Assembly: GCA_902546975.1 (NCBI GenBank)
Contig: CACCLU010000001.1
Span: forward strand, 1-64,000
From: an uncultured Alphaproteobacteria bacterium
GTDB taxonomy: Bacteria; Pseudomonadota; Alphaproteobacteria; HIMB59
Reading direction: 5' to 3'
Length of the DNA stretch: 64,000 nt
Part shown: piece by piece, positions 34,685-43,075 of the stretch
How positions within the stretch are numbered: the stretch's first letter is position 1
Layout: every line of letters begins with the position of its first letter
Notes under the pieces: generated by a model
The model's input: only the letters and a program-made list of their open reading frames with translations
What the model was told of the DNA's origin: nothing
Databases searched by the model: none
Position numbers and translations under genes: made by a program

Positions 34685-36178
34685 ATGTCATCAATGGTTA
34701 TGAAAAAGATTGTTTTATTATCAAGAAAAAGTTTTCTCGCTAAAATTCAGACTCACATTGCGGAAATAGAAATTAATAAAATACAAAAAAATATAATTGA
34801 TACGCATTACTCATCAAGCGTTGGTGACACGGACATGTCAGCTAAAGCTTGGGAACAACATGGATTTGGAATATTTACAAATTCACTCTCAAAAAAATTA
34901 ATCTTAAAAGATGCAGATGTGGTAGTTCATTCATTCAAAGATCTTCCTGTTAAAAATCTTAATAAGACCTCTTTTATTTGTCTCAAAAGAGATGATCCAA
35001 GAGATGTTATTCTTATTAAAAAGACTTCATTAAATAAAAAAAAATTAGTTATAGGGACATCCTCTCCTAGAAGAAAATATTATTTAAAAAAATTAAGAGA
35101 GTTTTTACCCTTTGAAGAATTGAAGCCATTCAACATTAGGGGAAACTTACCATCTAGGCTGGAAAAAATATTAAATTCCTCAAAAGAGGATGGGGTGTTT
35201 ATGGCTAAAGCTGCTATAGATAGAATTTTTAAATATGGAGAAAAAATTAATAAAAAAGATTATAGAAATTTTAAATTGAAATTTAAAAAGTTTGAGAAGA
35301 TAATTTTACCAATTTCTGAATTTCCTAGTGCGGCAGCACAAGGATGCATTGCTTTGGAATATAGGAGAGATGATCGAAAAACAGAAAAAATATTGAAAAA
35401 AATTAATCATTTACCTTCGTTAGATGATTGTCAAAGAGAGAGAAAATATTTATACAAATGGGGAGGTGGTTGCAATTTAGATGTAGGTGTAACTATTGAA
35501 AATATCCTAAATGAAAAAATCTTATTTGCACAAGGGAAAGATAATCAAACAAAAAAATATTTTAAAGAAAAAAAATATCTAAATAACAAAAAAGTTAAAA
35601 AAGTTAAAAATATATTTCCTTCAAGCTTATCAAAATATCAAATGTTTCAGAGAAAATTGCATGAATTTAATAAAACAGTAAAAAATAAAAATGTTTTGGC
35701 CACAAGATCAGAATTTAAAGAGTATAAATCTTTGAAAAGTGTATCAAATCTTATAACTTCCGGCGTAAGTTCTTGGAAAAAAATAAGTAAAATGGGCATT
35801 CTTGTAAATTCTTCTCTCGATAGTTTTGGTGAAAATTATCGAGAAACTGAAAATTTTTATAAAGATAATCAAAAACCTACTTATAAACTTACATATGAAG
35901 GAAATATGCTAAATAAAAAATTCCCTGTTATATCACACTATAGTTTAGTCCCTTTGATTAATGACAATACGATTGATAATTTGTTTGTAGCGGAGAGTTT
36001 TTATTGGATGAGCTTCTCTGCGTTTAAATTAGCTATACAACTAAGACCAGAAATACTAAATAAGCGTAATTCGTGTGGACCTGGTCAAACGTATCTTCAA
36101 ATTTCTAAATTTATTCCTAAAAATCAATTAAATGTATATCTTACTTATGATGATTTTAAAAATTTTGAACTTAAATGA
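34685..36178 (+). CDS. hemC: hydroxymethylbilane synthase HemC fused to a HemD-like C-terminal domain
   Basis: HemC polymerises four porphobilinogens. Near the front are HSFKDLP with the catalytic aspartate, GTSSPRRKYYL and NIRGNLPSRL. The cofactor-holding cysteine lies in KWGGGCNLDVG about 260 residues in. After about 320 residues a second domain of about 160 residues follows (35690-36175), with VLATRSEFKEY, SGVSSWKKISKMGILVNSS, FYWMSFSAFKLAIQL and SCGPGQTYLQI. The S-SAF...GPGQTY layout recalls the second half of HemD (uroporphyrinogen-III synthase). No separate hemD is present though all other haem genes are. Start: ATGs at 34685, 34694 and 34700 are all possible; the earliest is listed. 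Confidence 0.88.
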   Translation: MSSMVMKKIVLLSRKSFLAKIQTHIAEIEINKIQKNIIDTHYSSSVGDTDMSAKAWEQHGFGIFTNSLSKKLILKDADVVVHSFKDLPVKNLNKTSFICLKRDDPRDVILIKKTSLNKKKLVIGTSSPRRKYYLKKLREFLPFEELKPFNIRGNLPSRLEKILNSSKEDGVFMAKAAIDRIFKYGEKINKKDYRNFKLKFKKFEKIILPISEFPSAAAQGCIALEYRRDDRKTEKILKKINHLPSLDDCQRERKYLYKWGGGCNLDVGVTIENILNEKILFAQGKDNQTKKYFKEKKYLNNKKVKKVKNIFPSSLSKYQMFQRKLHEFNKTVKNKNVLATRSEFKEYKSLKSVSNLITSGVSSWKKISKMGILVNSSLDSFGENYRETENFYKDNQKPTYKLTYEGNMLNKKFPVISHYSLVPLINDNTIDNLFVAESFYWMSFSAFKLAIQLRPEILNKRNSCGPGQTYLQISKFIPKNQLNVYLTYDDFKNFELK

Positions 36179-37098
36179 TTAAAAATTATTTCCCTATTGA
36201 TCAGTCTAAATCTCTTAAAAAGAAAATTTTAATTCAACCTTTATTTGTGGATCAAAAGGTAAAAAATTCAAAGGAAATTAAAGGATTAGGTGATAATAAG
36301 AGTTGGTCATCTTCATCTATAATTAAGGTAATTGAAAAGGATTTAAAAAAAGGTATCAATAATTTTCTACTTTTTATCGTTCCAAATAAAAAACAAAAAA
36401 ATCCGGAGGATTTTAGCTTTCACTATGAAGTTATAAAAAAAATTAAAGATTATTTTGGAAAAGATATAGTTTTACTTATAGATACATGCTTATGCTCAAT
36501 AACTGTTGATGGGCATTGTGGAGTTACTCATAAAAAATCAATTGATCTTAATAAGACACATTACTCTTTAGGATTAGCGGCAAATACATATCTTGAGGCG
36601 GGAGCTGATATAATTGCACCAAGTGACATGATGAAAAATACGACTAAATATTTGAGAAAAATATTTGTTCAAAATGGTTTTTCAAATTCTCAAATAATGA
36701 GTTACTCAACAAAATTTAAAAGTCACTTCTACGGCCCTTTTAGAGATGTTGCAAAATCATCACCACAGGGATTTGATCGGTCATCATATCAATTACCTGT
36801 TGAAGACAAAGCAAAGGCGATTAAAAGCTCAATTAGTAATGCAGCTCAAGGTGCAAATTATTTAATGGTTAAGCCTGGAATGACTTCAATAGATTTAATA
36901 AGAGATATAAAAAAGGAGACACTGCTTCCCACGGGTGCGTACCAAGTAAGTGGTGAGTATGCTAGTCTACAAATGCTCAGCAAAGCTAAATTTGGCAATT
37001 ATGTTGATTTGCTCCTAGAGTCTTTAACGGTACTCAAAAGAGCTCAAGCAGATTTTATTATTACTTATGGAGCTAGAGATATTGCAAAATACCTATAA
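36175..37098 (+). CDS. hemB: delta-aminolevulinic acid dehydratase HemB (porphobilinogen synthase)
   Basis: Condenses two 5-aminolevulinates to porphobilinogen. The metal-site block is DTCLCSITVDGHCG with C105, C107 and C115, the three-cysteine zinc form. YSTKFKSHFYGPFRDVAKS carries one active lysine (K180), and LMVKPGM carries the Schiff-base lysine. The length of 307 is a little short of 325 because the N-terminus is trimmed. It starts inside the hemC stop (ATGA) and its end overlaps hemE by 32 bp. Confidence 0.94.
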   Translation: MIKNYFPIDQSKSLKKKILIQPLFVDQKVKNSKEIKGLGDNKSWSSSSIIKVIEKDLKKGINNFLLFIVPNKKQKNPEDFSFHYEVIKKIKDYFGKDIVLLIDTCLCSITVDGHCGVTHKKSIDLNKTHYSLGLAANTYLEAGADIIAPSDMMKNTTKYLRKIFVQNGFSNSQIMSYSTKFKSHFYGPFRDVAKSSPQGFDRSSYQLPVEDKAKAIKSSISNAAQGANYLMVKPGMTSIDLIRDIKKETLLPTGAYQVSGEYASLQMLSKAKFGNYVDLLLESLTVLKRAQADFIITYGARDIAKYL

Positions 37099-38083
37099 CA
37101 AAAATTTTTTTAATGCCTTAAATAAAGTTGAACAAAAAATTCCTCCAATTTGGTTTATGAGACAGGCTGGTCGATATCATCAGCATTACAGAAAATTAAA
37201 AGAAAAATATTCTTTTGAACAATTATGTAAAGAGCCTGAGCTTGCTTGTGAGGTAACTCTTGGACCTATTGTTGAATTCGATTTTGATGCTGCAATATTG
37301 TTTAGTGATATTCTTTTTCCTTTAGATTATTTAGGTATGAGTTTGAAGTTTAATCCTGGACCAATATTTGAAAAAAATTTAAGTTCAAAAATGATATCCG
37401 AATTTAATATTGATGAATTTGAAAGTTTTATAGATTTTCAGAATATATCTCTAAAATATATTAGAAATGAACTATCAAATCATAAATCTTTAATTGGATT
37501 TACTGGTGGACCTGTAACCTTATACCATTTTGCAACGAGGAATAATCCTGTATCACAAACACTATTTCAACAAACCCTGCCCGTTTTAGAAATGTTAATA
37601 CAAAAAAATATACAAATTCAGTTACGAAATGACATTGATTTGTTAATGATATTTGATACTGAAGCTAATAAACTAAATGATAAAGATTTTGATGAATTCG
37701 TTATTCCTTTTTTAGTTAAAATTTCAAATAGTTATCCAAATAAAATTGGATATTTCACTAAAGAAATTTCTCAAACTAAATTTAATAAATTACAAAATTT
37801 AAAAAATTTAAAACTCACAGTTTTAGGAACTAATTTGGAGGTTTTCACTGAATTACCAAAGACACATTTATCTTTACAGGGGAATTTTTCAAATGATTTA
37901 TTAGCTATGGAGGACACTAAATCCTTTTCTGATTATATTGATAAATATATTGAGAAATGCTTACAGAGTGAGCCATCTCATAGATCTGGGTGGATTGCTA
38001 GCCTCGATCACGGTGTAAAAAAAACTACTCCTGAGGCTAATGTTCATTTATTCATAGAAAAGATAAGAACTAAGTTATCATAA
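37067..38083 (+). CDS. hemE: uroporphyrinogen decarboxylase HemE
   Basis: Removes four carboxylates from uroporphyrinogen III. The N-terminal signature IWFMRQAGRYHQHYR near residue 28, FDAAILFSDILFPLDYLG and GFTGGPVTL are family landmarks. The C-terminus has GWIASLDHGVKKTTPEANV. The length of 338 is typical. The listed ATG gives a 32-bp overlap with hemB. A TTG at 37082 would shorten this, and the family alignment does not decide between them. Confidence 0.94.
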   Translation: MELEILQNTYNKNFFNALNKVEQKIPPIWFMRQAGRYHQHYRKLKEKYSFEQLCKEPELACEVTLGPIVEFDFDAAILFSDILFPLDYLGMSLKFNPGPIFEKNLSSKMISEFNIDEFESFIDFQNISLKYIRNELSNHKSLIGFTGGPVTLYHFATRNNPVSQTLFQQTLPVLEMLIQKNIQIQLRNDIDLLMIFDTEANKLNDKDFDEFVIPFLVKISNSYPNKIGYFTKEISQTKFNKLQNLKNLKLTVLGTNLEVFTELPKTHLSLQGNFSNDLLAMEDTKSFSDYIDKYIEKCLQSEPSHRSGWIASLDHGVKKTTPEANVHLFIEKIRTKLS

Positions 38084-38101
38084 AAATCGTAATGTTTTTC
38101 A

Positions 38102-39124
38102 ATGGCTTCATTTAAAGGTAATAAACTCTTCGTTCATGGCTCTGGTCTTAAGACAGGCATTTTGATCACAAATTTAGGAACTCCAGATGAACCAACTAAG
38201 TCATCTTTAAAGACTTATCTAAAACAATTTCTATCAGATGAACGTGTCATAGAAACACCAAAAGCTATTTGGTGGCCTATTCTCAATGGAATAGTTTTAA
38301 ATACTCGACCAGCGAAGTCAGCTAAAAATTACAAATCTGTTTGGACAGAGGAAGGTTCACCTCTTTTATTCCACACAAAAAACCAATTATCGAAAATAAA
38401 AGAATTTATTAATAAGAAATATCAAAATATCGTATTTGATATTGGAATGCGTTATGGGAATCCTAGCATCTCTAAGGGTTTAAATAATCTTAGAAATCAA
38501 AATTGTGATCGTATTATTATTTTACCTTTATACCCTCAATATTGTGCGGCTACAACGGGCTCAACGTTTGATGCTGTTGCAGAAGAATTAAAAAGTTGGC
38601 GTTGGGTACCATCTCTTCGTTTTATTGGAGGATATTACGAAAATGAACTTTATATTAAAGCTCTAAAAAATAGCATTGAAGAATTTTGGACTAAAAATTC
38701 AAAACCAAAAAAAATCATATTTAGCTATCATGGTGTCCCAAAAAAATATTTAGATAAAGGGGATCCGTATCATTGTTTTTGCAGAAAAACTACTAGGCTG
38801 GTGGCAGAGACCATGGGCTTACCAGAGGAAAGTTATATGACCACATTTCAATCTAGATTTGGACCAGCAGAATGGCTTCAACCTTACACAGATAAAACTA
38901 TAGAGAGCTTAGCAAAAAATGGTACAGACCACATTCATGTTATAAGTCCTGCTTTTTCCTCAGATTGTCTCGAGACAATAGAAGAACTTAACGAGGAAAA
39001 TAGAGAAATATTCATGGAAAATGGTGGAAAGCAATTTGGATATATTCCTTGTCTAAATGATCGGGAAGATCATATACTCCTACTCACTTCGTTGATAGAA
39101 AACGAACTACATGGGTGGGCATGA
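38102..39124 (+). CDS. hemH: ferrochelatase HemH
   Basis: Inserts ferrous iron into protoporphyrin IX. GILITNLGTPDEPTKSSLKTYLKQFLSD near the N-terminus, RYGNPSI, PLYPQY, FSYHGVPKKYLDKGDPYHCFCRKTT with the catalytic histidine, and FQSRFGPAEWLQPYTD are characteristic. The length of 340 is normal. Cysteines at CFC might be metal-linked, but this is uncertain. It lies 18 bp after hemE, and hemF starts inside its stop codon. Confidence 0.94.
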   Translation: MASFKGNKLFVHGSGLKTGILITNLGTPDEPTKSSLKTYLKQFLSDERVIETPKAIWWPILNGIVLNTRPAKSAKNYKSVWTEEGSPLLFHTKNQLSKIKEFINKKYQNIVFDIGMRYGNPSISKGLNNLRNQNCDRIIILPLYPQYCAATTGSTFDAVAEELKSWRWVPSLRFIGGYYENELYIKALKNSIEEFWTKNSKPKKIIFSYHGVPKKYLDKGDPYHCFCRKTTRLVAETMGLPEESYMTTFQSRFGPAEWLQPYTDKTIESLAKNGTDHIHVISPAFSSDCLETIEELNEENREIFMENGGKQFGYIPCLNDREDHILLLTSLIENELHGWA

Positions 39125-39936
39125 GTGATCAAATAAAAAATCAACAAACTAAAGCAGAAAAGTGGTTTCGAGAACTTCGAAATCAAATGGTTGGATCAAT
39201 ACAAAAGCTTGATGGGTCTGAATTTATAGAAAAAGAGTGGCAAAGACCTGGTGGTGGTGGAGGTTTGATGTCCCTACTAAAAGGAGAAATATTTGAAAAA
39301 GTAGGAGTAAATATTTCAACAGTGCATGGTAATTTTAGTGAAGAATTTAAAAAATCAATGCCGGGAACCGAAGAGGATCCAAGCTTTTGGGCCAGTGGTA
39401 TCTCAGTCGTAGCTCACATGAAAAACCCGAAAATTGCTGCAGCTCATTTTAACACTAGGTACATAACTACAAAAGGAAAACAGTGGTTTGGTGGTGGTTG
39501 TGATTTAACCCCTGCAATACCTGAAAAATTAGAAACAGATAATTTTCATCAAGGTCTCCAACGAACATGTGATCAACATAATTCAACTTATTATGAAAAA
39601 TTTAAAAAACAATGTGATGAATACTTTTATTTAGAGCATCGAAAAGAGAGTAGAGGTATAGGAGGGATTTTTTTTGATTATATCAATACAGACTTTGATA
39701 AGGATTTATCATTTATAAAAGATGTTGGGCAATTCTTTGTTAATTTTGTAATTGAAAACTCAAAAAGAAAAAAAGATTTTAACTTTAGTCAAGATGACTT
39801 AGATGCTCTTTCAAAAAAAAGATCTCGTTACGTAGAATTTAATTTGCTTTATGATAGAGGGACATTATTTGGATTAAAAACCGGTGGTAATATTGATGCT
39901 ATATTAATGTCAATGCCCCCTGAGGCTAAATGGTAA
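39121..39936 (+). CDS. hemF: oxygen-dependent coproporphyrinogen III oxidase HemF
   Basis: Aerobic conversion of coproporphyrinogen III to protoporphyrinogen IX. GGGGLMSLLKGEIFEKVGVN, the NPKIAAAHFNTRYI block, WFGGGCDLTPAIP, SRGIGGIFFDY and ESR-YVEFNLLYDRGTLFGL identify the family. The length of about 271 is slightly short of 300. The ATG at 39121 forms an ATGA overlap with hemH; an earlier GTG at 39115 is less likely. Use of the oxygen-dependent enzyme, with HemJ next to it, fits an aerobic surface organism. Confidence 0.95.
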   Translation: MSDQIKNQQTKAEKWFRELRNQMVGSIQKLDGSEFIEKEWQRPGGGGGLMSLLKGEIFEKVGVNISTVHGNFSEEFKKSMPGTEEDPSFWASGISVVAHMKNPKIAAAHFNTRYITTKGKQWFGGGCDLTPAIPEKLETDNFHQGLQRTCDQHNSTYYEKFKKQCDEYFYLEHRKESRGIGGIFFDYINTDFDKDLSFIKDVGQFFVNFVIENSKRKKDFNFSQDDLDALSKKRSRYVEFNLLYDRGTLFGLKTGGNIDAILMSMPPEAKW

Positions 39937-39940
39937 CAAA

Positions 39941-40357
39941 ATGTATGAGTTATTAAAAATTTTACATATCATATCTTTTGTATCATGGTTTGCAGGGTTA
40001 TTTTATTTACCAAGACTTTTTGTTTATCATGTAGAAAACATAACCAATCCTGAAATGAATAATGTATTTCAAAAAATGGAATATAAATTGCTAAAAATTA
40101 TAATGAACCCAGCAATGATATTGACTTGGGTATTTGGTATAGCCCTTATCCATTATGTAGGTTTTGAATTATGGCTTTTTTTGAAAATTATATTAGTTCT
40201 TATTCTCTCTGCATTTCATATGTATTTAGGTAAGATTAGAAAAAGTTTAGAGAGTAATTTTAGAGACTATACCTCAAAATATCTAAGAATTATCAATGAA
40301 GTGCCTACTGTTCTTCTCATTTTAATTGTAATACTTGTAGTTGTAAGACCTTTTTAA
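39941..40357 (+). CDS. hemJ: protoporphyrinogen oxidase HemJ
   Basis: Small integral membrane enzyme that oxidises protoporphyrinogen IX, used in place of HemG/HemY by many alphaproteobacteria. The 138-residue protein has four hydrophobic segments and the family pattern LHIISFVSWFAGLFYLPRLFVYH with the haem-linked histidine near residue 9. A second histidine follows in the third helix region (FHMYLGKIRKSL). It follows hemF by 4 bp and ends the haem operon. Confidence 0.9.
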   Translation: MYELLKILHIISFVSWFAGLFYLPRLFVYHVENITNPEMNNVFQKMEYKLLKIIMNPAMILTWVFGIALIHYVGFELWLFLKIILVLILSAFHMYLGKIRKSLESNFRDYTSKYLRIINEVPTVLLILIVILVVVRPF

Positions 40358-40361
40358 TTTT

Positions 40362-41708
40362 ATGGATCTTACCCAAGGGGATATAAAAAAACAATTAATA
40401 GGTATGGCTGTTCCAGCAGGAACAGGTCTTTTGTTTTATACTCTGTACAATGTTGTAGATACTTTTTATGCAGGTCTTATAAGCACAGAGGCTATTGCAG
40501 GCTTATCAATATCTTACCCCTTGTATTTTATTTTATTAGCCTTCGCTGTAGGTTTTGGACAAGGCACCACAGCTCTTGTCTCAATAGCTATTGGCAAAAA
40601 AAAATTTAATGAGGCAATTAAGATCCATACTCAAGCTTTAGTTATCACTTTATTGATTTCTATAGCCATTGGATTTACAACCTTTCTATTATCTAGACCT
40701 GTATTTTTATATTTTGGGGCAGAAGGTATTTTTCTTAACAATGGTCTAAGATACATAAAAGTACTCTCAATTGGTGCTCCAATTTTTATTGTTTCTTTTG
40801 TTGTTAATTCTCTTTTATATGCACAAGGAGATACGAAAAAAAATAGAAATGCATTAATCATAAGCTTTTTTATTAATTTAATATTTAGTCCTTTCTTATC
40901 TTTAGGTTATGGTCCTTTTCCTGCATTGGGAACTCTCGGCATAGCTCTAGCAACAGTCATATCTCAACTATTTCATTTTTTCTTTTTAAGCTATTATGCT
41001 ATTCGCAGTCCTTTGTTTAAGTATTTCAATTACAATTATATATGGCTAGAATCTAAATTCGTATTAAGAATTCTAAGACAATCTATACCCTCTAGTATGA
41101 ATATGTTCATGATTGCAGTTGGTTTCTTCATAATGCAAAAGTTTGTTACAAGTTATGGTGCCTCAGCTAGTGCAGCTTATGGTATAGCTTTAAGAATTGA
41201 GCAAATTATTTTATTACCTGCCATAGGATTTAGTAGTGCTTTATTAAGTATGGTAGGACAAAATTTTGGTTCGAAGAATTTTGATAGAATTTATGAAGCT
41301 TTTTTAATTTCATTAAAGTTATCTTTGACAATGATGATTTTTGGAGCATTAGTGCTTATATTTGCGGGTGAAAGGATTGCTAGTTTTTTTTCAAGAGACA
41401 GTGAAGTGATAATTATAGCTGGTAGTTACTTGTTTATGGTAGCTTTTTTGGCATTTATATATCAAGTTATTGATAGGTGTGACTCTGTACTCTCTGGTTT
41501 AAGAAAACCTTCTGTAAATGTGTTCTACACTTTTATTAGATTGGTATTTCTTCCCCCATTTGTAATTTATTTATTTTCTGAGACTCTTGAAAAAGGCCTA
41601 ATTGGTATTTGGTGGGCTATATTTTTTACAAACTTACTAGGCTCAGTGTTTGTTTTTTTTCATATGAAATATTTATTTAAAAAAGAGTCCAGTATCTTAA
41701 TAAATTAA
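40362..41708 (+). CDS. MATE-family efflux transporter
   Basis: Twelve membrane segments in 448 residues, with the MATE opening LTQGDIKKQLIGMAVPAGTGLLFYTLYNVVDTFYAG, GFGQGTTALVSIAIGKKKFNEA, and QNFGSKNFDRI in the second half. It exports cationic or other small compounds by a proton or sodium gradient, and the substrate is not predictable. It is only 4 bp after hemJ and may be expressed with the haem operon, which raises a porphyrin or haem-intermediate exporter as a guess. It ends convergent with the DUF2721 gene with a 4-bp overlap. Confidence 0.93.
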   Translation: MDLTQGDIKKQLIGMAVPAGTGLLFYTLYNVVDTFYAGLISTEAIAGLSISYPLYFILLAFAVGFGQGTTALVSIAIGKKKFNEAIKIHTQALVITLLISIAIGFTTFLLSRPVFLYFGAEGIFLNNGLRYIKVLSIGAPIFIVSFVVNSLLYAQGDTKKNRNALIISFFINLIFSPFLSLGYGPFPALGTLGIALATVISQLFHFFFLSYYAIRSPLFKYFNYNYIWLESKFVLRILRQSIPSSMNMFMIAVGFFIMQKFVTSYGASASAAYGIALRIEQIILLPAIGFSSALLSMVGQNFGSKNFDRIYEAFLISLKLSLTMMIFGALVLIFAGERIASFFSRDSEVIIIAGSYLFMVAFLAFIYQVIDRCDSVLSGLRKPSVNVFYTFIRLVFLPPFVIYLFSETLEKGLIGIWWAIFFTNLLGSVFVFFHMKYLFKKESSILIN

Positions 41709-42118
41709 CTAAAATCTTTCAGGTCTTCCAAATGCTTACTAAGAGCTTTTGTAGATAATTGTATTTCATAGATAAATAACACTATAGCTATTGAAAATAT
41801 CAATATCCCTAAACCAAAAAAGTTTAAGGCTAAGTCATAAATCTTGATATAGCTAAAAAAAATAGATATTAAATTCAGCAAAAAGCTGATTCCAGAGAGG
41901 GTTTGAACTGACCTTACTAATGTTAAACGGGTTGTAAGTACTTTAATTTGATCTAAGTGATGTTGAACCACATTGCTAGTTGGTCTATTTGTAATTATTG
42001 TGTCATGGATCTTTCTGATTAATGAGGCAAGAGAAGTATATCTATTACCAAACGATATCATCATTAACGGTATAGCTGGAAACAAAAGTGCAGGATAAAG
42101 TGTTGTGAAGCTTGGCAT
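41705..42118 (-). CDS. DUF2721 membrane protein
   Basis: The 137-residue protein begins TLYPALLFPAIPLMMISFGNRYTSLASLIR, which is the DUF2721 hallmark: a first membrane segment with P-ILFPAIPLML and the N-R-(Y/F) motif. Two further hydrophobic stretches follow (about 70-92 and 98-120). The function of the family is unknown. It is a single-gene unit on the - strand. Confidence 0.85.
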   Translation of the reverse strand: MPSFTTLYPALLFPAIPLMMISFGNRYTSLASLIRKIHDTIITNRPTSNVVQHHLDQIKVLTTRLTLVRSVQTLSGISFLLNLISIFFSYIKIYDLALNFFGLGILIFSIAIVLFIYEIQLSTKALSKHLEDLKDFS

Positions 42119-42252
42119 ACTATTAATGGAGCAGTTTGTTATAACTAGGAGGGAATAACTAAGTATCTATGTCAACACGGAGTTAATCGAAACTTTTAAA
42201 ACTGCTCCTAATAAAATTATACATATAATAATTTAAAAAACTCGTGTTATGA

Positions 42253-42271
42253 TTGCATAACAACTATGCAA
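42253..42271. promoter_or_regulatory. 19-bp inverted repeat, operator-like
   Basis: TTGCATA and TATGCAA are perfect 7-bp arms with a 5-bp spacer (ACAAC). It lies in the 197-bp gap between the end of the ArgO/LysE gene and the start of the DUF2721 gene, about 135 bp before the latter. Such spacing suits a dimeric regulator. No regulator gene is adjacent. Otherwise the gap holds nothing I can name. Confidence 0.45.
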
Positions 42272-42315
42272 CTTACTGACAGCTGATGAAATAATTTATA
42301 AATAAAAATTAATTA

Positions 42316-42927
42316 TCAAATTATTTCCAAGAAAATAATAGATAAGGTAAGTATAAGTAAATAAAGAATAATTATTATATTAACTAACTTCCAAACTTGT
42401 TTGTTCAAAAAATATAATCTTAGTGATTGAGCACCATAGCCTAAAAAATAAAAAAAAATAAATGACGCTAGACTTGCACCTAATCCAAATAAAATCTTGT
42501 CAGAAATAGTTAGAAAATTTTTTGATAAATTTCCTAAAATAAAAACAGTGTCTGAGTAAACGTGTGGATTTAAAAAAGTAAAGGCAAGTGTCTGAAGGGC
42601 TATTTTTAACTTTGATGTTTGCGTGTGTTTTTGTGAAAGTACAATATCATGTTTAAATGTTTTTATTTTTGACCATATAAAATTTAAAAGAAAGAGGACA
42701 AGCCCTATAGATAATAATAAATTGATCAGGTCATTAATGAAATTTTTAATAAAGTGAAATATGAAAATTCCAAAAAAAATCAATAAGAAATCACCAACTA
42801 TACATATTGAAGTTACTAAAAAAATATTATTTTTTTTTATACCTTGCTCTATAACAAATAAATTTTGTGCACCTATAGCAAGTATTAAACTTAAACCTGT
42901 TGAAAAACCAAAAATAAACTCGTTCAT
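42316..42927 (-). CDS. LysE/ArgO-family amino-acid exporter
   Basis: The 203-residue protein has about six membrane helices and the family opening FSTGLSLILAIGAQNLFVIEQGIKK, the LysE/ArgO glycine-glutamine motif GAQN-FV--QG. LNPHVYSDTVFILG in the middle is a second family block. It exports basic amino acids (arginine or lysine) from the cytoplasm. The ArgP-type regulator that often lies beside argO is not present here. Confidence 0.9.
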   Translation of the reverse strand: MNEFIFGFSTGLSLILAIGAQNLFVIEQGIKKNNIFLVTSICIVGDFLLIFFGIFIFHFIKNFINDLINLLLSIGLVLFLLNFIWSKIKTFKHDIVLSQKHTQTSKLKIALQTLAFTFLNPHVYSDTVFILGNLSKNFLTISDKILFGLGASLASFIFFYFLGYGAQSLRLYFLNKQVWKLVNIIIILYLLILTLSIIFLEII

Positions 42928-42985
42928 GACAATTTTGCACAGTTTATATACTTTACACCTAAAATCTATTTAGTAAGTTTGTGTC

Positions 42986-43075
42986 ATGAAAGTTTTTGTT
43001 GGTGGAGTATTTTTTGCTTTAATATTTATTTTTGTTGTAACTGATGGTTTTGTAAAAATTAGTCTACCTCTGTAA
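42986..43075 (+). CDS. possible 29-residue single-span membrane peptide
   Basis: An ATG frame encodes MKVFVGGVFFALIFIF, then VVTDGFVKISLPL and a TAA. About 18 residues in a row are hydrophobic, giving one membrane span. It overlaps the end of the convergent TAXI-like gene by 17 bp and starts 58 bp from the divergent exporter start. I cannot assign a function. No strong Shine-Dalgarno sequence is seen, so it may be chance. Confidence 0.35.
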   Translation: MKVFVGGVFFALIFIFVVTDGFVKISLPL

